Part shown: positions 1-8,800 of the stretch, piece by piece
Position numbering within the stretch: position 1 is the first letter of the stretch
How the letters are laid out: each line of letters opens with the position of its first letter
DNA from: Paenibacillus flagellatus
GTDB lineage: Bacteria; Bacillota; Bacilli; Paenibacillales; NBRC-103111
DNA length: 64,000 bases
Direction: 5' to 3'
Assembly (NCBI RefSeq): GCF_003217775.1
Contig: NZ_QJVJ01000016.1
Coordinates: forward strand, 1-64,000
Notes under the pieces: generated by a model
The model's database searches: none
The model's input: the letters and a program-made list of their open reading frames with translations, nothing else
What the model was told of the DNA's origin: nothing
Position numbers and translations under genes: made by a program

Positions 1-189
1 CGAGATGTATCATCTGAACTCATACCATACGTTCGAGGAACTGGAGAAAGCCATTGACGCCTATATTTACTTTTACACGAACCAGCGAATACAGGCAAAA
101 TTAAACGGCCTCAGTCCTAAGGAATATAGGACTAAAGCCGTCTAATTCTTTTACTTATTTGTACTGTCTACTTGACGGGGTGCAGTTCA
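1..189 (+). mobile_element. 3' end of an IS3-family insertion sequence
   Basis: The first 145 bases encode the last 47 residues of an IS3-family OrfB transposase (DDE integrase). The frame opens at base 2 and stops with TAA at 143-145. The segment YFYTNQRIQAKLNGLSPKEY is the usual C-terminus of this family. The stop is followed by an end sequence with TGTACTGTC at 160-168 and GGGGTGCAGTTCA at 177-189, which resembles IS3/IS150-group terminal inverted repeats. The left end, OrfA and the catalytic residues lie outside the window, so intactness cannot be judged. The element ends 37 bp downstream of the tdh stop codon. Confidence 0.85.
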
Positions 190-226
190 GAATGTCGCCG
201 TTTACGGTCCCTTATTTAAACTCGAT

Positions 227-1192
227 TCAGCTGATTTTCTGATCCGGGCGCCGCTTCTCCTCGAGCTTCGCCAGCATATCCGCCGTCATCCGCTCGAGAT
301 CGTATTCCGCGCGGAATCCCCATTCCTCCGCCGCGGCCGTCGCGTCGATCGCATCCGGCCATTCGTCGGCGATCGACTGCCGCACCGGATCGACGTCGTA
401 GTCGAGCTCGAAGTGCGGAATATGACGCCGGATGCTCGCCGCGATCGCCTCCGGGTCGACGCTCATCGCCGTGACGTTGAACGCGTTGCGGTGCTTGAGC
501 CGGGAGGCGTCGGCCTCCATCAGCTGCACGACCGCCCGGATGGCGTCCGGCATATACATCATGTCGAGGAAGGTCCCCTTGGCGATGTAAGACGTGTACG
601 CCCCTTGGCGGACGGCCTCCACGTACATGTCGACGGCGTAATCGGTCGTGCCGCCCCCCGGAGGGGCCGAATGCGAGATGAGGCCCGGGAACCGGATTCC
701 TCTCGTGTCGAGGCCGTACTTGGCGAAGTAATAATCGCACAGCAGCTCGCCCGACACTTTGTTCACGCCGTACATCGTCAGCGGACGCTGAAGCGTATCC
801 TGCGGCGTGCCGACCTTCGGCGTGCCGGCGCCGAACGCGGCGATCGAGCTCGGGGTGAAGAATTGGCAGCCGAGCGCCCGCGCCGCCTCCAGCGCGTTGA
901 CGAGCCCGCCCATGTTCAACTGCCACGCCAGCAGCGGACGCGCCTCCGCCGTCGCGGACAGCAGAGCGGCCAGGTGAATGATCGTATCCGCCCGATGGTC
1001 CTTCGCCGCCTCGAACACCGCATCCGCCGCGGTCACGTCGAGCAGGCGGAACGGACCGGACTGGGCCGCCTCGCTCGAATTGGACCGAATATCCGTCGCC
1101 AGGACGGCTTCCTCCCCGTACAGCTCCCGCAGCTTGACGACGAGCTCGGAGCCGATCTGCCCGAGCGCGCCGGTAACCAGTATGCGCTTCAT
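227..1192 (-). CDS. tdh: L-threonine 3-dehydrogenase, SDR (epimerase-like) type
   Basis: Oxidises L-threonine to 2-amino-3-ketobutyrate with NAD in the cytoplasm, the first step of threonine-to-glycine conversion. The 321-residue protein has the extended-SDR fold: NAD motif GALGQIG at residues 8-14, an acidic residue near 34 that favours NAD, serines 115-116, and the catalytic pair Tyr141/Lys145 in YGVNK. The segment FLDMMYMPDA is characteristic of the UDP-galactose-epimerase-like threonine dehydrogenases and argues against a sugar epimerase. It starts 12 nt after kbl with GGAGGG seven bases before ATG, so the two are one operon. Kbl would consume the unstable product immediately. The match to family and neighbour makes the call firm. 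Confidence 0.9.
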   Translation of the reverse strand: MKRILVTGALGQIGSELVVKLRELYGEEAVLATDIRSNSSEAAQSGPFRLLDVTAADAVFEAAKDHRADTIIHLAALLSATAEARPLLAWQLNMGGLVNALEAARALGCQFFTPSSIAAFGAGTPKVGTPQDTLQRPLTMYGVNKVSGELLCDYYFAKYGLDTRGIRFPGLISHSAPPGGGTTDYAVDMYVEAVRQGAYTSYIAKGTFLDMMYMPDAIRAVVQLMEADASRLKHRNAFNVTAMSVDPEAIAASIRRHIPHFELDYDVDPVRQSIADEWPDAIDATAAAEEWGFRAEYDLERMTADMLAKLEEKRRPDQKIS

Positions 1193-1204
1193 CCGAATCC
1201 CTCC

Positions 1205-2398
1205 CTATCCGATCAGCTTCAGCTCGCGCCCGACTTTCTCGTAAACGGCCAGCGCCCGGTCGAGCATTTCCGTCGTATGGGCCGCCGTCGGCATGTTGCG
1301 GATGCGGCCGGTTCCCCTCGGCACGGTCGGAAACACGATCGCCTTCGCGTACACGCCTTCCTCGTACAATCTCGCGCTGAACCGCTGCGTCTCCTCTTCG
1401 CCGCCGATGATGCACGGCGTAATCGGCGTTTCCGTAACGCCCGTCGAGAAGCCGAGCCGCCGCAGCCCCTGCTGCAAATAAGCGGCGTTGGCCCACAGCC
1501 GTTCCTGCAGCTCCTTGCCCGTCCGCAAAATGTCGATCGCGGCGATGCAGGAAGCGACCGCTCCCGGCGGCAGCGCGGTCGAGAACAGGAACGGACGGCT
1601 CCGCACCTTCAGCCAATCGATCAGATCGCGCGAGCCGGCCACGTAGCCGCCGACGACGCCGACCGCCTTCGACAGCGTGCCGATTTGGAAATCGATCCGG
1701 TCGGACAGCCCGAAATGCTTCACCGTACCCGCCCCTTCGCCGAGCACGCCCGAGCCGTGCGCGTCGTCCACGTAGGTGATCAGATCGAACTCCTCCGCGA
1801 TCCGGACGATGTCGGGAAGCTTGGCGATGTCGCCGTCCATCGAGAAGACGCCGTCCGTAATGACCATGATTTTGTCGTACTTGCCCGACGCCCTCGCTTC
1901 CTGCGCCTTGGCGCGCAAGTCGTCCATGTCCGAATGGCCGTAGCGGATGACGGTCGCCTTCGTCAGCCGGCAGCCGTCGATGATCGAGGCGTGGTTCAGC
2001 TCATCCGACAAAATCGCGTCGCCCGCGCCCATAACGGCCGAAATGGCCGCCATGTTGCAGTTGAAGCCCGACTGGTAGGCGACCGCCGCTTCGGTATGCT
2101 TGAAGGCGGCAAGCTTCTCCTCCAGCTCCGCATGGAGCGCCAGCGTCCCGTTGATCGTCCGGACCGCTCCGCTGCCTGCGCCGAACGTACGCGTCGCCTC
2201 GACCGCGGCTTCCACAAGCCGGGAATCCGTCGCGAGCCCCAAATAGTTGTTCGACGACAAATTGATCAGGTCGCGCCCCACTATGCGAATGATCGGCCCG
2301 TTCGGCCCTTCGAGCGGCTCGATCGTGTTGTACAGCCCCTTCTCCTTCAGCTCGGCGAGATTGCGACGCAAAAACGAAGCCAAACCGATGCTTGCCAT
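1205..2398 (-). CDS. kbl: Glycine C-acetyltransferase (2-amino-3-ketobutyrate CoA ligase)
   Basis: PLP enzyme that cleaves 2-amino-3-ketobutyrate with CoA to glycine and acetyl-CoA. It is the first gene of the kbl-tdh operon. The 397-residue protein belongs to the alpha-oxoamine synthase family. It shows SSNNYLGL near 48-55, DDAHGSG at 211-217 and the PLP lysine at about 244 in TLSKAVG. An open frame extends 11 codons further upstream, but GGAGGGG sits seven bases before this ATG, so the shorter form is chosen. AONS/BioF homologues share the fold. The adjacent threonine dehydrogenase decides for Kbl. Confidence 0.92.
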   Translation of the reverse strand: MASIGLASFLRRNLAELKEKGLYNTIEPLEGPNGPIIRIVGRDLINLSSNNYLGLATDSRLVEAAVEATRTFGAGSGAVRTINGTLALHAELEEKLAAFKHTEAAVAYQSGFNCNMAAISAVMGAGDAILSDELNHASIIDGCRLTKATVIRYGHSDMDDLRAKAQEARASGKYDKIMVITDGVFSMDGDIAKLPDIVRIAEEFDLITYVDDAHGSGVLGEGAGTVKHFGLSDRIDFQIGTLSKAVGVVGGYVAGSRDLIDWLKVRSRPFLFSTALPPGAVASCIAAIDILRTGKELQERLWANAAYLQQGLRRLGFSTGVTETPITPCIIGGEEETQRFSARLYEEGVYAKAIVFPTVPRGTGRIRNMPTAAHTTEMLDRALAVYEKVGRELKLIG

Positions 2399-2459
2399 TA
2401 TAACCCCTCCATTGTATGCTATAACGCTCAAAAATCCGTTTTCATGGTATATACGTTAT

Positions 2460-2487
2460 ATTATACATGTGTGCGTTATAATGTAAA
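2460..2487 (-). promoter_or_regulatory. Candidate sigma-A promoter of kbl-tdh
   Basis: On the minus strand TTTACA (2487-2482) and TATAAT (2465-2460) are separated by 16 bp, about 60 bp before the kbl start. The region is AT-rich against a GC-rich background, and GTTATA is repeated around the -10 box. This could be a binding site, but no regulator is recognisable. Confidence 0.6.
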
Positions 2488-2499
2488 TACTTTGTACCC

Positions 2500-3690
2500 T
2501 TATCGTTCGGCATCGTCGCATGCGGGCTCTATCGCTTGCTTCGATACCAGCTCGAACGTATCGTTGCCGCAGAAGGAGCATCCTTCGTTTTTCAGCTGCT
2601 CGATGGCGGCGATCGTTTCCCGCAGGCCGACGGTTACGTTCCGCGCGCATCGCTTGCAGCGATACGTACGCCTCGTTTGTTTGACTTCGCCCGTATACAA
2701 GGCGTCGGCGAAAACGCCGCGGTGCTCCGGCTCGGTTTGGTCGGTCGTGCGCAGAATGAACATTTGGCTCCGGTTCGCGATCATTTCCGCCCCTTCGTAA
2801 GCATTGAAATTCGGATAGCCGGCTCCGACGGTCAGTCCCATCCGTACGAGCTCGCGCTGCATGGCCAGGTTGAACGCCGGCGACTTATGCGCGAACGACA
2901 AAAAAATCGGCAGCCCCTTTTCCCGCTTCAGCGCGCTGATCCCGCGGGAGACGAACAAGCTCATGCCCTGCAGCGTATAGGGCGGATCGGTGAAGATGCA
3001 GTCGAACCGCCCTAGAAGAGAATCCGGAAGCGGCTCCCGCAAATCGATGCGATGGCATTCGATCGGCATGCGATGTTCCGCGGCGATTTCTCCGATCAAC
3101 CGCAAGAACCGTTCGTCCTTGTCGAGAACGTGAATACGCGTCGCGGAATGATCGGCTCCCGGAAACAGCCGTCCCAGAAGCACCCCCATGGACACGCTGA
3201 CGAGATCGTCGTCGCCTACGCACAATATTCGTTTGCCGATCAGAGCATGCTGCTTCAAGCCAAGAACCGCCCGGCGCAAGCTGGTTTCCGGCGTGCACAT
3301 CGATTGGTCGATCCGGACGTCGGCCGGCGGCCGCGAAGCAAGCAACGCTTCCGCTTGCGCAAGCATTCCTTTCCATTCGGCGGCCCGCTCCCCTTCGCGG
3401 ATCAAGGCTTGGTACAGCGAACGGTCCAGCCCTCCGAGGCCCCATTCCGTCTCCAGCCGTGCGGACGCTTCGGCCGTACACCGGACGCCGCGGTCCTGCA
3501 CGAGCGCTCCCGCTTTGATCAATTCCCGTTTCACCGCCGCGGCGACGGGGACCGGGAGCAGAACGCTTCGGGCCAGCTCCTTGGTCGACACGCCGGGGTG
3601 CAAATAACATTCGAGCAGCAGCTGCTCGATCGCCACCCTCCCTTCCTGCAGCTCGATACGCTCGCTTACCCGCTTGATATACGAATCCAT
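2500..3690 (-). CDS. bpsA: N4-bis(aminopropyl)spermidine synthase-like protein (BpsA/DUF43 family) with C-terminal zinc ribbon
   Basis: Family members add aminopropyl groups from decarboxylated S-adenosylmethionine to spermidine and make branched polyamines. The 396-residue protein has an N-terminal winged-helix-like region (about 1-80) and a Rossmann aminopropyltransferase core. The core carries GDDDLVS at 159-165 and DPPYT at 235-239, the signature acidic and aromatic motifs of BpsA. A C-terminal extension holds two Cys pairs (345/348 and 371/374) spaced like a zinc ribbon. I do not recall this extension in the characterised thermophile enzymes. The ATG at 3690 has AAGGAG upstream. A longer open frame runs into a terminator hairpin and is rejected. 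No decarboxylase or other spermidine gene lies nearby. Methylation by this Rossmann fold is a possible alternative. Confidence 0.75.
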   Translation of the reverse strand: MDSYIKRVSERIELQEGRVAIEQLLLECYLHPGVSTKELARSVLLPVPVAAAVKRELIKAGALVQDRGVRCTAEASARLETEWGLGGLDRSLYQALIREGERAAEWKGMLAQAEALLASRPPADVRIDQSMCTPETSLRRAVLGLKQHALIGKRILCVGDDDLVSVSMGVLLGRLFPGADHSATRIHVLDKDERFLRLIGEIAAEHRMPIECHRIDLREPLPDSLLGRFDCIFTDPPYTLQGMSLFVSRGISALKREKGLPIFLSFAHKSPAFNLAMQRELVRMGLTVGAGYPNFNAYEGAEMIANRSQMFILRTTDQTEPEHRGVFADALYTGEVKQTRRTYRCKRCARNVTVGLRETIAAIEQLKNEGCSFCGNDTFELVSKQAIEPACDDAER

Positions 3691-3715
3691 AGTCCATCGC
3701 TCCTTCACCGAAAAT

Positions 3716-3754
3716 AGAAAAAAGGGCACGGATGAACGAACGTCATCCCTGCCC
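3716..3754 (-). terminator. Terminator or attenuator immediately before the bpsA-like gene
   Basis: Read on the minus strand, GGGCAGGGATGA pairs with TCATCCGTGCCC around a 7-nt loop (one mismatch), followed by six T. It ends only about 15 nt before the bpsA Shine-Dalgarno sequence. Transcripts from the upstream promoter would have to pass it, which points to attenuation. Confidence 0.7.
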
Positions 3755-3787
3755 TTGTATGGCCTAATCGTCAAGCACCGCGAAAAC

Positions 3788-3819
3788 AAACAAAAATCCG
3801 CGCTGAACACAGCACGGAT
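3788..3819 (-). terminator. Second intrinsic terminator in the bpsA leader
   Basis: On the minus strand ATCCGTGCTG pairs with CAGCGCGGAT (one G-T pair) around a 4-nt loop, followed by TTTTTG and further T-rich sequence. With the promoter near 4053-4025 it would define a short independent transcript of about 230 nt, or a first attenuation point. Confidence 0.65.
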
Positions 3820-4018
3820 CGGGTGCAAAAAGAATAGGTATCCCTAAGGATCCAGTCGTATCCGTTGTTCTTAACTAATTCCGAAGACTTCGAACGCCCA
3901 TGCCCAATAAGCCTCTCGATTCTCGCTTCGAGCGGATGGAGCCGTTTGAACTCTTCCCATATGGAATTGATTAGTTAAGAACGACCGCAGACATTAAAAT
4001 CTCTCCTTAGTGGAAGTA
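3820..4018 (-). ncRNA. Structured leader or small RNA upstream of bpsA, with two short reading frames
   Basis: This fills most of the 568-bp gap between bpsA and the M20 gene. It lies downstream of a good promoter and upstream of two terminators. A long-range stem joins GTTCTTAACTAAT (minus strand, from 3982) to ATTAGTTAAGAAC (ending 3867), enclosing about 90 nt. A Shine-Dalgarno AAGGAG is placed 8 nt before an ATG at 3994, which opens the seven-codon frame MSAVVLN. Its last codons and stop lie inside the left arm of the stem. A second, 29-codon frame (3960 to 3871) fills the enclosed part and ends in the right arm but lacks a clear ribosome site. I do not recognise a known riboswitch class. 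Translation-coupled attenuation of bpsA, or a stand-alone small RNA, are both possible. Confidence 0.5.
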
Positions 4019-4053
4019 CCTTCCATTCTATGTTATGGATCGGTCGAAGTCAA
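4011..4053 (-). promoter_or_regulatory. Promoter of the bpsA leader with an overlapping palindrome
   Basis: Minus strand TTGACT (4053-4048) and TAGAAT (4030-4025) are 17 bp apart. Just downstream, at the expected start point, lies the near-perfect palindrome TGGAAGGTACTTCCA (4025-4011). Its place between the -10 box and +10 is typical of a repressor operator. No cognate regulator is identifiable. Confidence 0.6.
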
Positions 4054-4088
4054 GCGATCCCGAATCGTGAATATTAAAAACCGAATGG

Positions 4089-4129
4089 TTGACCATGAAT
4101 CGAAAATGTCCTATTTTTAACCATATGGT
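4089..4129 (+). promoter_or_regulatory. Candidate promoter of the M20 amidohydrolase gene
   Basis: TTGACC (4089-4094) and TATTTT (4112-4117) are 17 bp apart. Two small palindromes flank the -10 region: TGGTTGACCA at 4086-4095 overlaps the -35 box, and ACCATATGGT at 4120-4129 sits at the start point. Both carry ACCA/TGGT half sites, suggesting one dimeric regulator. The untranslated leader would be about 135 nt. Confidence 0.45.
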
Positions 4130-4258
4130 AGAATTTTCAGACAACAAGCCGGATCGCATTTTCATGCTTTAGCCGCTAGGATCGGGCGATCGGCGTTTCT
4201 TGGCAAATCAATTTACCGTAAATGCAGGTATTCCGAACTCATAGGGGGGAATTGGGGC

Positions 4259-5449
4259 ATGGATAAAGGCAGCGGTTTACGGGAGGAAGCGGCAGCGCTG
4301 CTCGATTCGCTCGTCGCTTGGCGGCGCGATTTTCACCGGCACCCCGAGCTTGGCTTCGAAGAGCACCGAACGTCGAGTATTGTTGCCGATCATTTGCGAA
4401 CGCTCGGGCTTGAAGTCCGGACGGGGGTCGGCAAAACCGGCGTCGTCGGGCTGCTGCGAGGAGCGGAGCCGGGACCGACCTTGCTGCTCCGGGCGGATAT
4501 GGACGCCTTGCCTATTCCCGACGGGAAGGACACGAACTACGCGTCCACGGCAACCGGCAAGGCGCATTTGTGCGGACACGACGCCCATACGAGCATGCTG
4601 ATGGGAACGGCCCGGCTGCTGGCGGAGCGAGGGCTGCCTCGCGGCAGCGTGAAGTTCGCGTTTCAGCCGGCGGAGGAAGGATCGGCCGGGGCGAAGGCGA
4701 TGATCGAGGACGGCGTGCTCGACGATCCGAAGGTCGACGCCGCCGCCGCTCTCCATGTGTGGCCGTTCCTTCCGACCGGCCGTCTCGGCTTGGCCGGCGG
4801 CGCCGCATGGGCGGCTTCCGATACCATCAAGATCCGGATCGTCGGCCGGAGCGGACACGCCGCCTACCCGCATCAAACGATCGACCCGATTCCGGTCGCC
4901 GCCCAAGCGATTACCGCCCTGCAGCACATCGCGAGCCGACAGGTCGATCCGCTCGATTCCGTCGTCGTCACGATCGGGCAGATCAACGGAGGTTACACCC
5001 GCAACGTCATCGCCCCGGAGGTGGAAATGACCGGTACGGTGAGGACGTTGAACCCGGCTGTCCGGGAGCGGATGGAAGCGACAATCGCGACCGTGCTCAA
5101 AGGAACAGCGGAGGCGCACGGGGCCGCCTACGAGCTGGAATACCGATACGGCTATCCGATGGTAATCAACGACGACGATATGGCCGGGCTGCTGACCCGG
5201 ACGAGCGCCGAGCTGCTGGGTGAAGGCGGATTGGAGCGGCTCAAGCCGACGATGGGCGCCGAAGATTTCTCGTTTATTGCGGAGCGCGTGCCTTCCGTCA
5301 TGTTCCGGCTCGGCACCCGAGGCGGCGAACGGAGCGGCTACCCGCTTCATCACCCGCTGTTCGATCTGGACGAAAGCGCCATGCCGGTCGGCGTCGCGAT
5401 GCTGTCCGCATTCGCTTTGAACTTCTTGAATCTCCCTCGGCCCGATTAA
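4259..5449 (+). CDS. M20 family metallopeptidase (N-acyl-amino-acid or hippurate-type amidohydrolase)
   Basis: Cytoplasmic di-metal amidohydrolase that removes acyl groups from N-acyl amino acids or related amides. The 396-residue protein has the expected family length. It shows RADMDALPI at 78-86, the metal-binding CGHDAH at 105-110 and the catalytic Glu-Glu pair at 139-140 in QPAEEGS. The later GRSGHAAYPH marks the dimerisation domain, and the C-terminal GAEDFS carries another metal ligand. The conserved Cys105 is typical of the hippurate hydrolase and IAA-amino acid hydrolase group. It is a single-gene unit with its own promoter and terminator. The substrate cannot be told from sequence. 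Confidence 0.88.
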   Translation: MDKGSGLREEAAALLDSLVAWRRDFHRHPELGFEEHRTSSIVADHLRTLGLEVRTGVGKTGVVGLLRGAEPGPTLLLRADMDALPIPDGKDTNYASTATGKAHLCGHDAHTSMLMGTARLLAERGLPRGSVKFAFQPAEEGSAGAKAMIEDGVLDDPKVDAAAALHVWPFLPTGRLGLAGGAAWAASDTIKIRIVGRSGHAAYPHQTIDPIPVAAQAITALQHIASRQVDPLDSVVVTIGQINGGYTRNVIAPEVEMTGTVRTLNPAVRERMEATIATVLKGTAEAHGAAYELEYRYGYPMVINDDDMAGLLTRTSAELLGEGGLERLKPTMGAEDFSFIAERVPSVMFRLGTRGGERSGYPLHHPLFDLDESAMPVGVAMLSAFALNFLNLPRPD

Positions 5450-5458
5450 GACCGGAAT

Positions 5459-5498
5459 GCCCTGCCGCTTCGAAACGTTGCGGCAAGGGCTTTTTTTT
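5459..5498 (+). terminator. Terminator of the M20 gene
   Basis: The arms GCCCTGCCGC (5459-5468) and GCGGCAAGGGC (5480-5490) form a stem followed by eight T. Confidence 0.85.
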
Positions 5499-5561
5499 AT
5501 GGAAGCGACCGCAGCTCTCCCCCCCTCCCCGATTAAACTTTCTACTAGAAAATAATGGTTC

Positions 5562-5590
5562 TTGTATCGTCCATACACCCCCACTATAAT
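5562..5590 (+). promoter_or_regulatory. Sigma-A promoter of the SLH-domain protein
   Basis: TTGTAT (5562-5567) and TATAAT (5585-5590) are 17 bp apart, giving a start near 5597 and an unusually long leader of about 235 nt before the TTG start codon. Confidence 0.7.
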
Positions 5591-5596
5591 GGATGG

Positions 5597-5832
5597 GCAA
5601 TGAACGAAGCAGAGTGCAAAATACCGGCTTGGAAAAGGAGGTTATGATAGGCGAAGTCGGGAACGCCCCCGCTATGGGGAACGATCGAAACGTTTCATGA
5701 CGGTTCGGCTGCCGAAAAGAAAACTTCATAGAAGCCTTCTTTGCTGCGCAACACGAACTCGCGGCCGGTGGACGGGAAGCCGAGCCTTCCCGCAACCATG
5801 CGGGCCTACCCAATCGCAAAGGAGTGCAAGAC
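5597..5832 (+). promoter_or_regulatory. Long 5' leader with two mutually exclusive hairpins
   Basis: The gap contains no convincing gene. Near its 3' end CGGGAAG (5773-5779) can pair with CTTCCCG (5786-5792). Alternatively CCCGCA (5789-5794) can pair with TGCGGG (5799-5804). The two share bases 5789-5792 and so exclude each other, and both lie 14-45 nt before the ribosome site at 5817-5823. This layout would suit control of translation. I could not match the leader to the cyclic-di-GMP or any other riboswitch consensus. Confidence 0.35.
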
Positions 5833-8800
5833 TTGCCAATCTTACGAGCTTGTCGAAAAGGAATATCCCTGTTACTCGCCTGGGTAATGGTCGGTCTGAT
5901 CGCACTACCCGCCGCAAACGTCGCCTCTGCCGCCCCTTCGGTAGATGCGTACGACGATCCGATCGCGGCGAGCTGGCCGGCATTCACGGCCTACGCGGAC
6001 CGGAACGGAAACCCGTTTTACGATCCGGCGAACGAACCCGGGATCAGCCCGGATGACGTCGATTTTACAAGCGGAGCCGTCAAAGGGATCGGGGACAAGC
6101 CGTCCTTTTATGCGGCCGGCGACGGCACGAATCTCTTTTTCAGAATGAGAATGCTGGGAGATCCGAGAGATACGAAGGGCGGGTTTCTATCGTCCGTTTG
6201 GCTGGTCAAGCTTTACAAGAACGGCGTGCATAAGGCGACGGTAGGCTTGAACGGCAAATCGCCGCACGAAGATTACATATATATGGCGAACGCCGGCGGA
6301 TCGGTCGTCAAATCGATCAACAAAACCGATTCTTCCGGCGAAAACGTTCGGGGGGCGAGAGTAACCGAAGACGATAACGGCGATTACTTTCTCGACTTCC
6401 AACTGCCGATAAGCCGCTTGGCGGAAATCGATCCGGAGCTGACGCCGGATGCGATCGTGCAATTCGATTTCGCAACGTCGAAGGCGGCGAATTTGTCGGT
6501 CGTCAATAAAGACGGGATGAACGGCAACGGGAACGGCTCGAACGGAGCCTATATCCGGCTGGCGCCTTTCGCCGTGTACTCGCCGACGATGGCGTTCACC
6601 GGTTTGGCGAACGGGGCCGACGCATTCCCGGATACCATCGCGGGAACGACCTCGGGAGCCCGGACAGGCAGCTCCGTAACCGTAACCGTCACCCCTCCGG
6701 GGAACGGGGAGCCTGTAGTCAAGCAGACGACGGTTACCGACAACGCTTGGAGCGTAACCGGCATTACCGGGCTAGCCGCACAGGGAACTTACACAGTGAC
6801 GGCCGTCGTGACGAACGAAAACGGCGACGCCGCAACGACAAGTCAAACGTTGACGGTCGGTACGGGAGCGGCTTTCGTAACGCTGGCCGGAGATGCCGAT
6901 TATTCGACCTTCGTATTCCCGACCGGCTTCTCCGGCCAGTACGTCAGAACGACGGGCGGAGCGCGGAAAGTGAACGTGCATGTGTACAAGCTGTCCGACG
7001 TCCCCCCGTACGAAACTCAAATCGCGTCGGTGACGGGATCAAACGTCAGCGGCTCGCCGGGATCGTGGGGACCCGATACGATGTCGTACACCGGACTGGA
7101 GCCCGGGAAAGCCTATAAAGTGAAGGTTGAAGCCGCCAATAACCCGAGCATCGTGGCCTATAAAACGATTCGTTATCTAAGCGGCAACGTAACGATTACC
7201 GTTCCGGAAGACCAATCGCGGTCGTCGAACGCGACGCCGGAAGTAAGCGGTACGGCCGATTCGGGCGTTACCGTATCGTTATATGTGGACGGCGCTTTAT
7301 ACCGGGACGTCGTCGCGGACGAGAACGGCAGCTGGACCGCCACAATCGACCGGGCGCTAAGCCCGAATGCGGATTCGTCCGCGTATCACGAATTCAAGGC
7401 CGTCGTCACCGCGGATGACGGCACGACCCGGGAGGACGTCGTTCATTACGGCGTCGACGAAGTGAACGTCAGCGCGGAAAACGGCGCTCACGACTTCATC
7501 TATATCAACAATCGGGAGCCGGCGATCCGCGGACGCTCGACCGATACGTTTGTGAATGTGAAGTTCGTGGAGGACGATCAGCCTGAACATAACTTCGAGC
7601 TCCAAAACGTCGAGGTCACCGGCGGCAAATGGTCCAAGCGCGTTCCCGCCGAGAACGCCTTGAAAGACAATACCCGTTATACCGTTACGGTCACGGCCGC
7701 CAACGACCCGACCAAGACGGCAACGGTAAAGCTTCGGGTCAAAACTTCGAACTCGGTCCATATCGCAAGCCCCGTTTCGGGCGGCTCGACCGGTAACGCA
7801 AGAGAGCCCATTACCGGAACGGCGGAGCCCGGCGCCTTGGTCGAATTGAATTTGAATCGCTCGACGATCGTTCAAGTGACGGCGAACGAGACGGGCCACT
7901 GGTCCTATACGCCCGTCGGCGATTGGAATCCGGCCAACACGGTTATCGCCACGACGTCCGACGTCGCAGGCAACACGTCCGAAGAGGAGACGCATTTCAC
8001 CGTCGGCGATCAGCCCCCTGCGAACGGGAGTCCGACCGCTGCTTCCGAAAGCATCGAAGTGCATGCAGGCGTCCCGTACGTCGGTCAATTGAAGGGCGCC
8101 GACCCGGATCACGATGCCTTGACCTATGCGAAAGCGAGCGAGCCGGCGCACGGAACGCTCGAAGTCGAGGCAGACGGAAGCTTTACGTACTCGCCGAACG
8201 ACGGCTACACGGGAACCGACGGCTTCACGTTCCAAGCGACGGACGAGCACGGAGCGGAAAGCTCCGCGGCGACGATCGGCATTACGGTCGTTCCGGCCGG
8301 CGTCACGGTGAACGCCCCGCCGACGGCGAACGCGCAGACGGTCAAAACGCAAGTGAACCAAGCTTACAGCGGTACGCTGACGGGCACGGATCCCGAAGCG
8401 GGACAATTGTCGTATCAATTGGTCGACGCTCCCGCCCACGGTACCGTAACCGGCGACGTCTACGGCGGAAGCTTCGTCTATACGCCGGAACCCGGCTACA
8501 CCGGGCAGGACGGCTTCACCTTCGCGGCCGTCGACGAGCATGGCGCGGCCAGCGCTCCGTCCGCGGTTTCGATCACGATCTCGAACGATACCGCCGTCAT
8601 CGAGCTTACGGCCGATCCGGACAAGATTATCGGGGACGGCAGGTCCGTATCGGTTCTTCGGACGAAGATCCAAGCGAACGGCGTGCCGGTAGCCGGTGTG
8701 CCGGTTCAATTCTCCGCGACGCTCGGAACGTTTCTGAAGGAGGACGGCACCGACTATTCCGAAACGCCGGCGGTCGAAACGAATTCGGAAGGGTTCGCTA

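Noticed and set aside
3691-3828. Longer N-terminus for the bpsA-like protein
   Set aside because: The extension would be read through a terminator hairpin, and the ATG at 3690 has a good Shine-Dalgarno sequence.
5600-5647. 15-codon frame just after the SLH-protein promoter
   Set aside because: The ATG falls a few bases from the predicted start point with no ribosome site, so translation is unlikely.
5597-5832. Cyclic-di-GMP riboswitch in the SLH-protein leader
   Set aside because: The conserved core segments of the class I and class II motifs could not be aligned to the leader; only generic hairpins are present.
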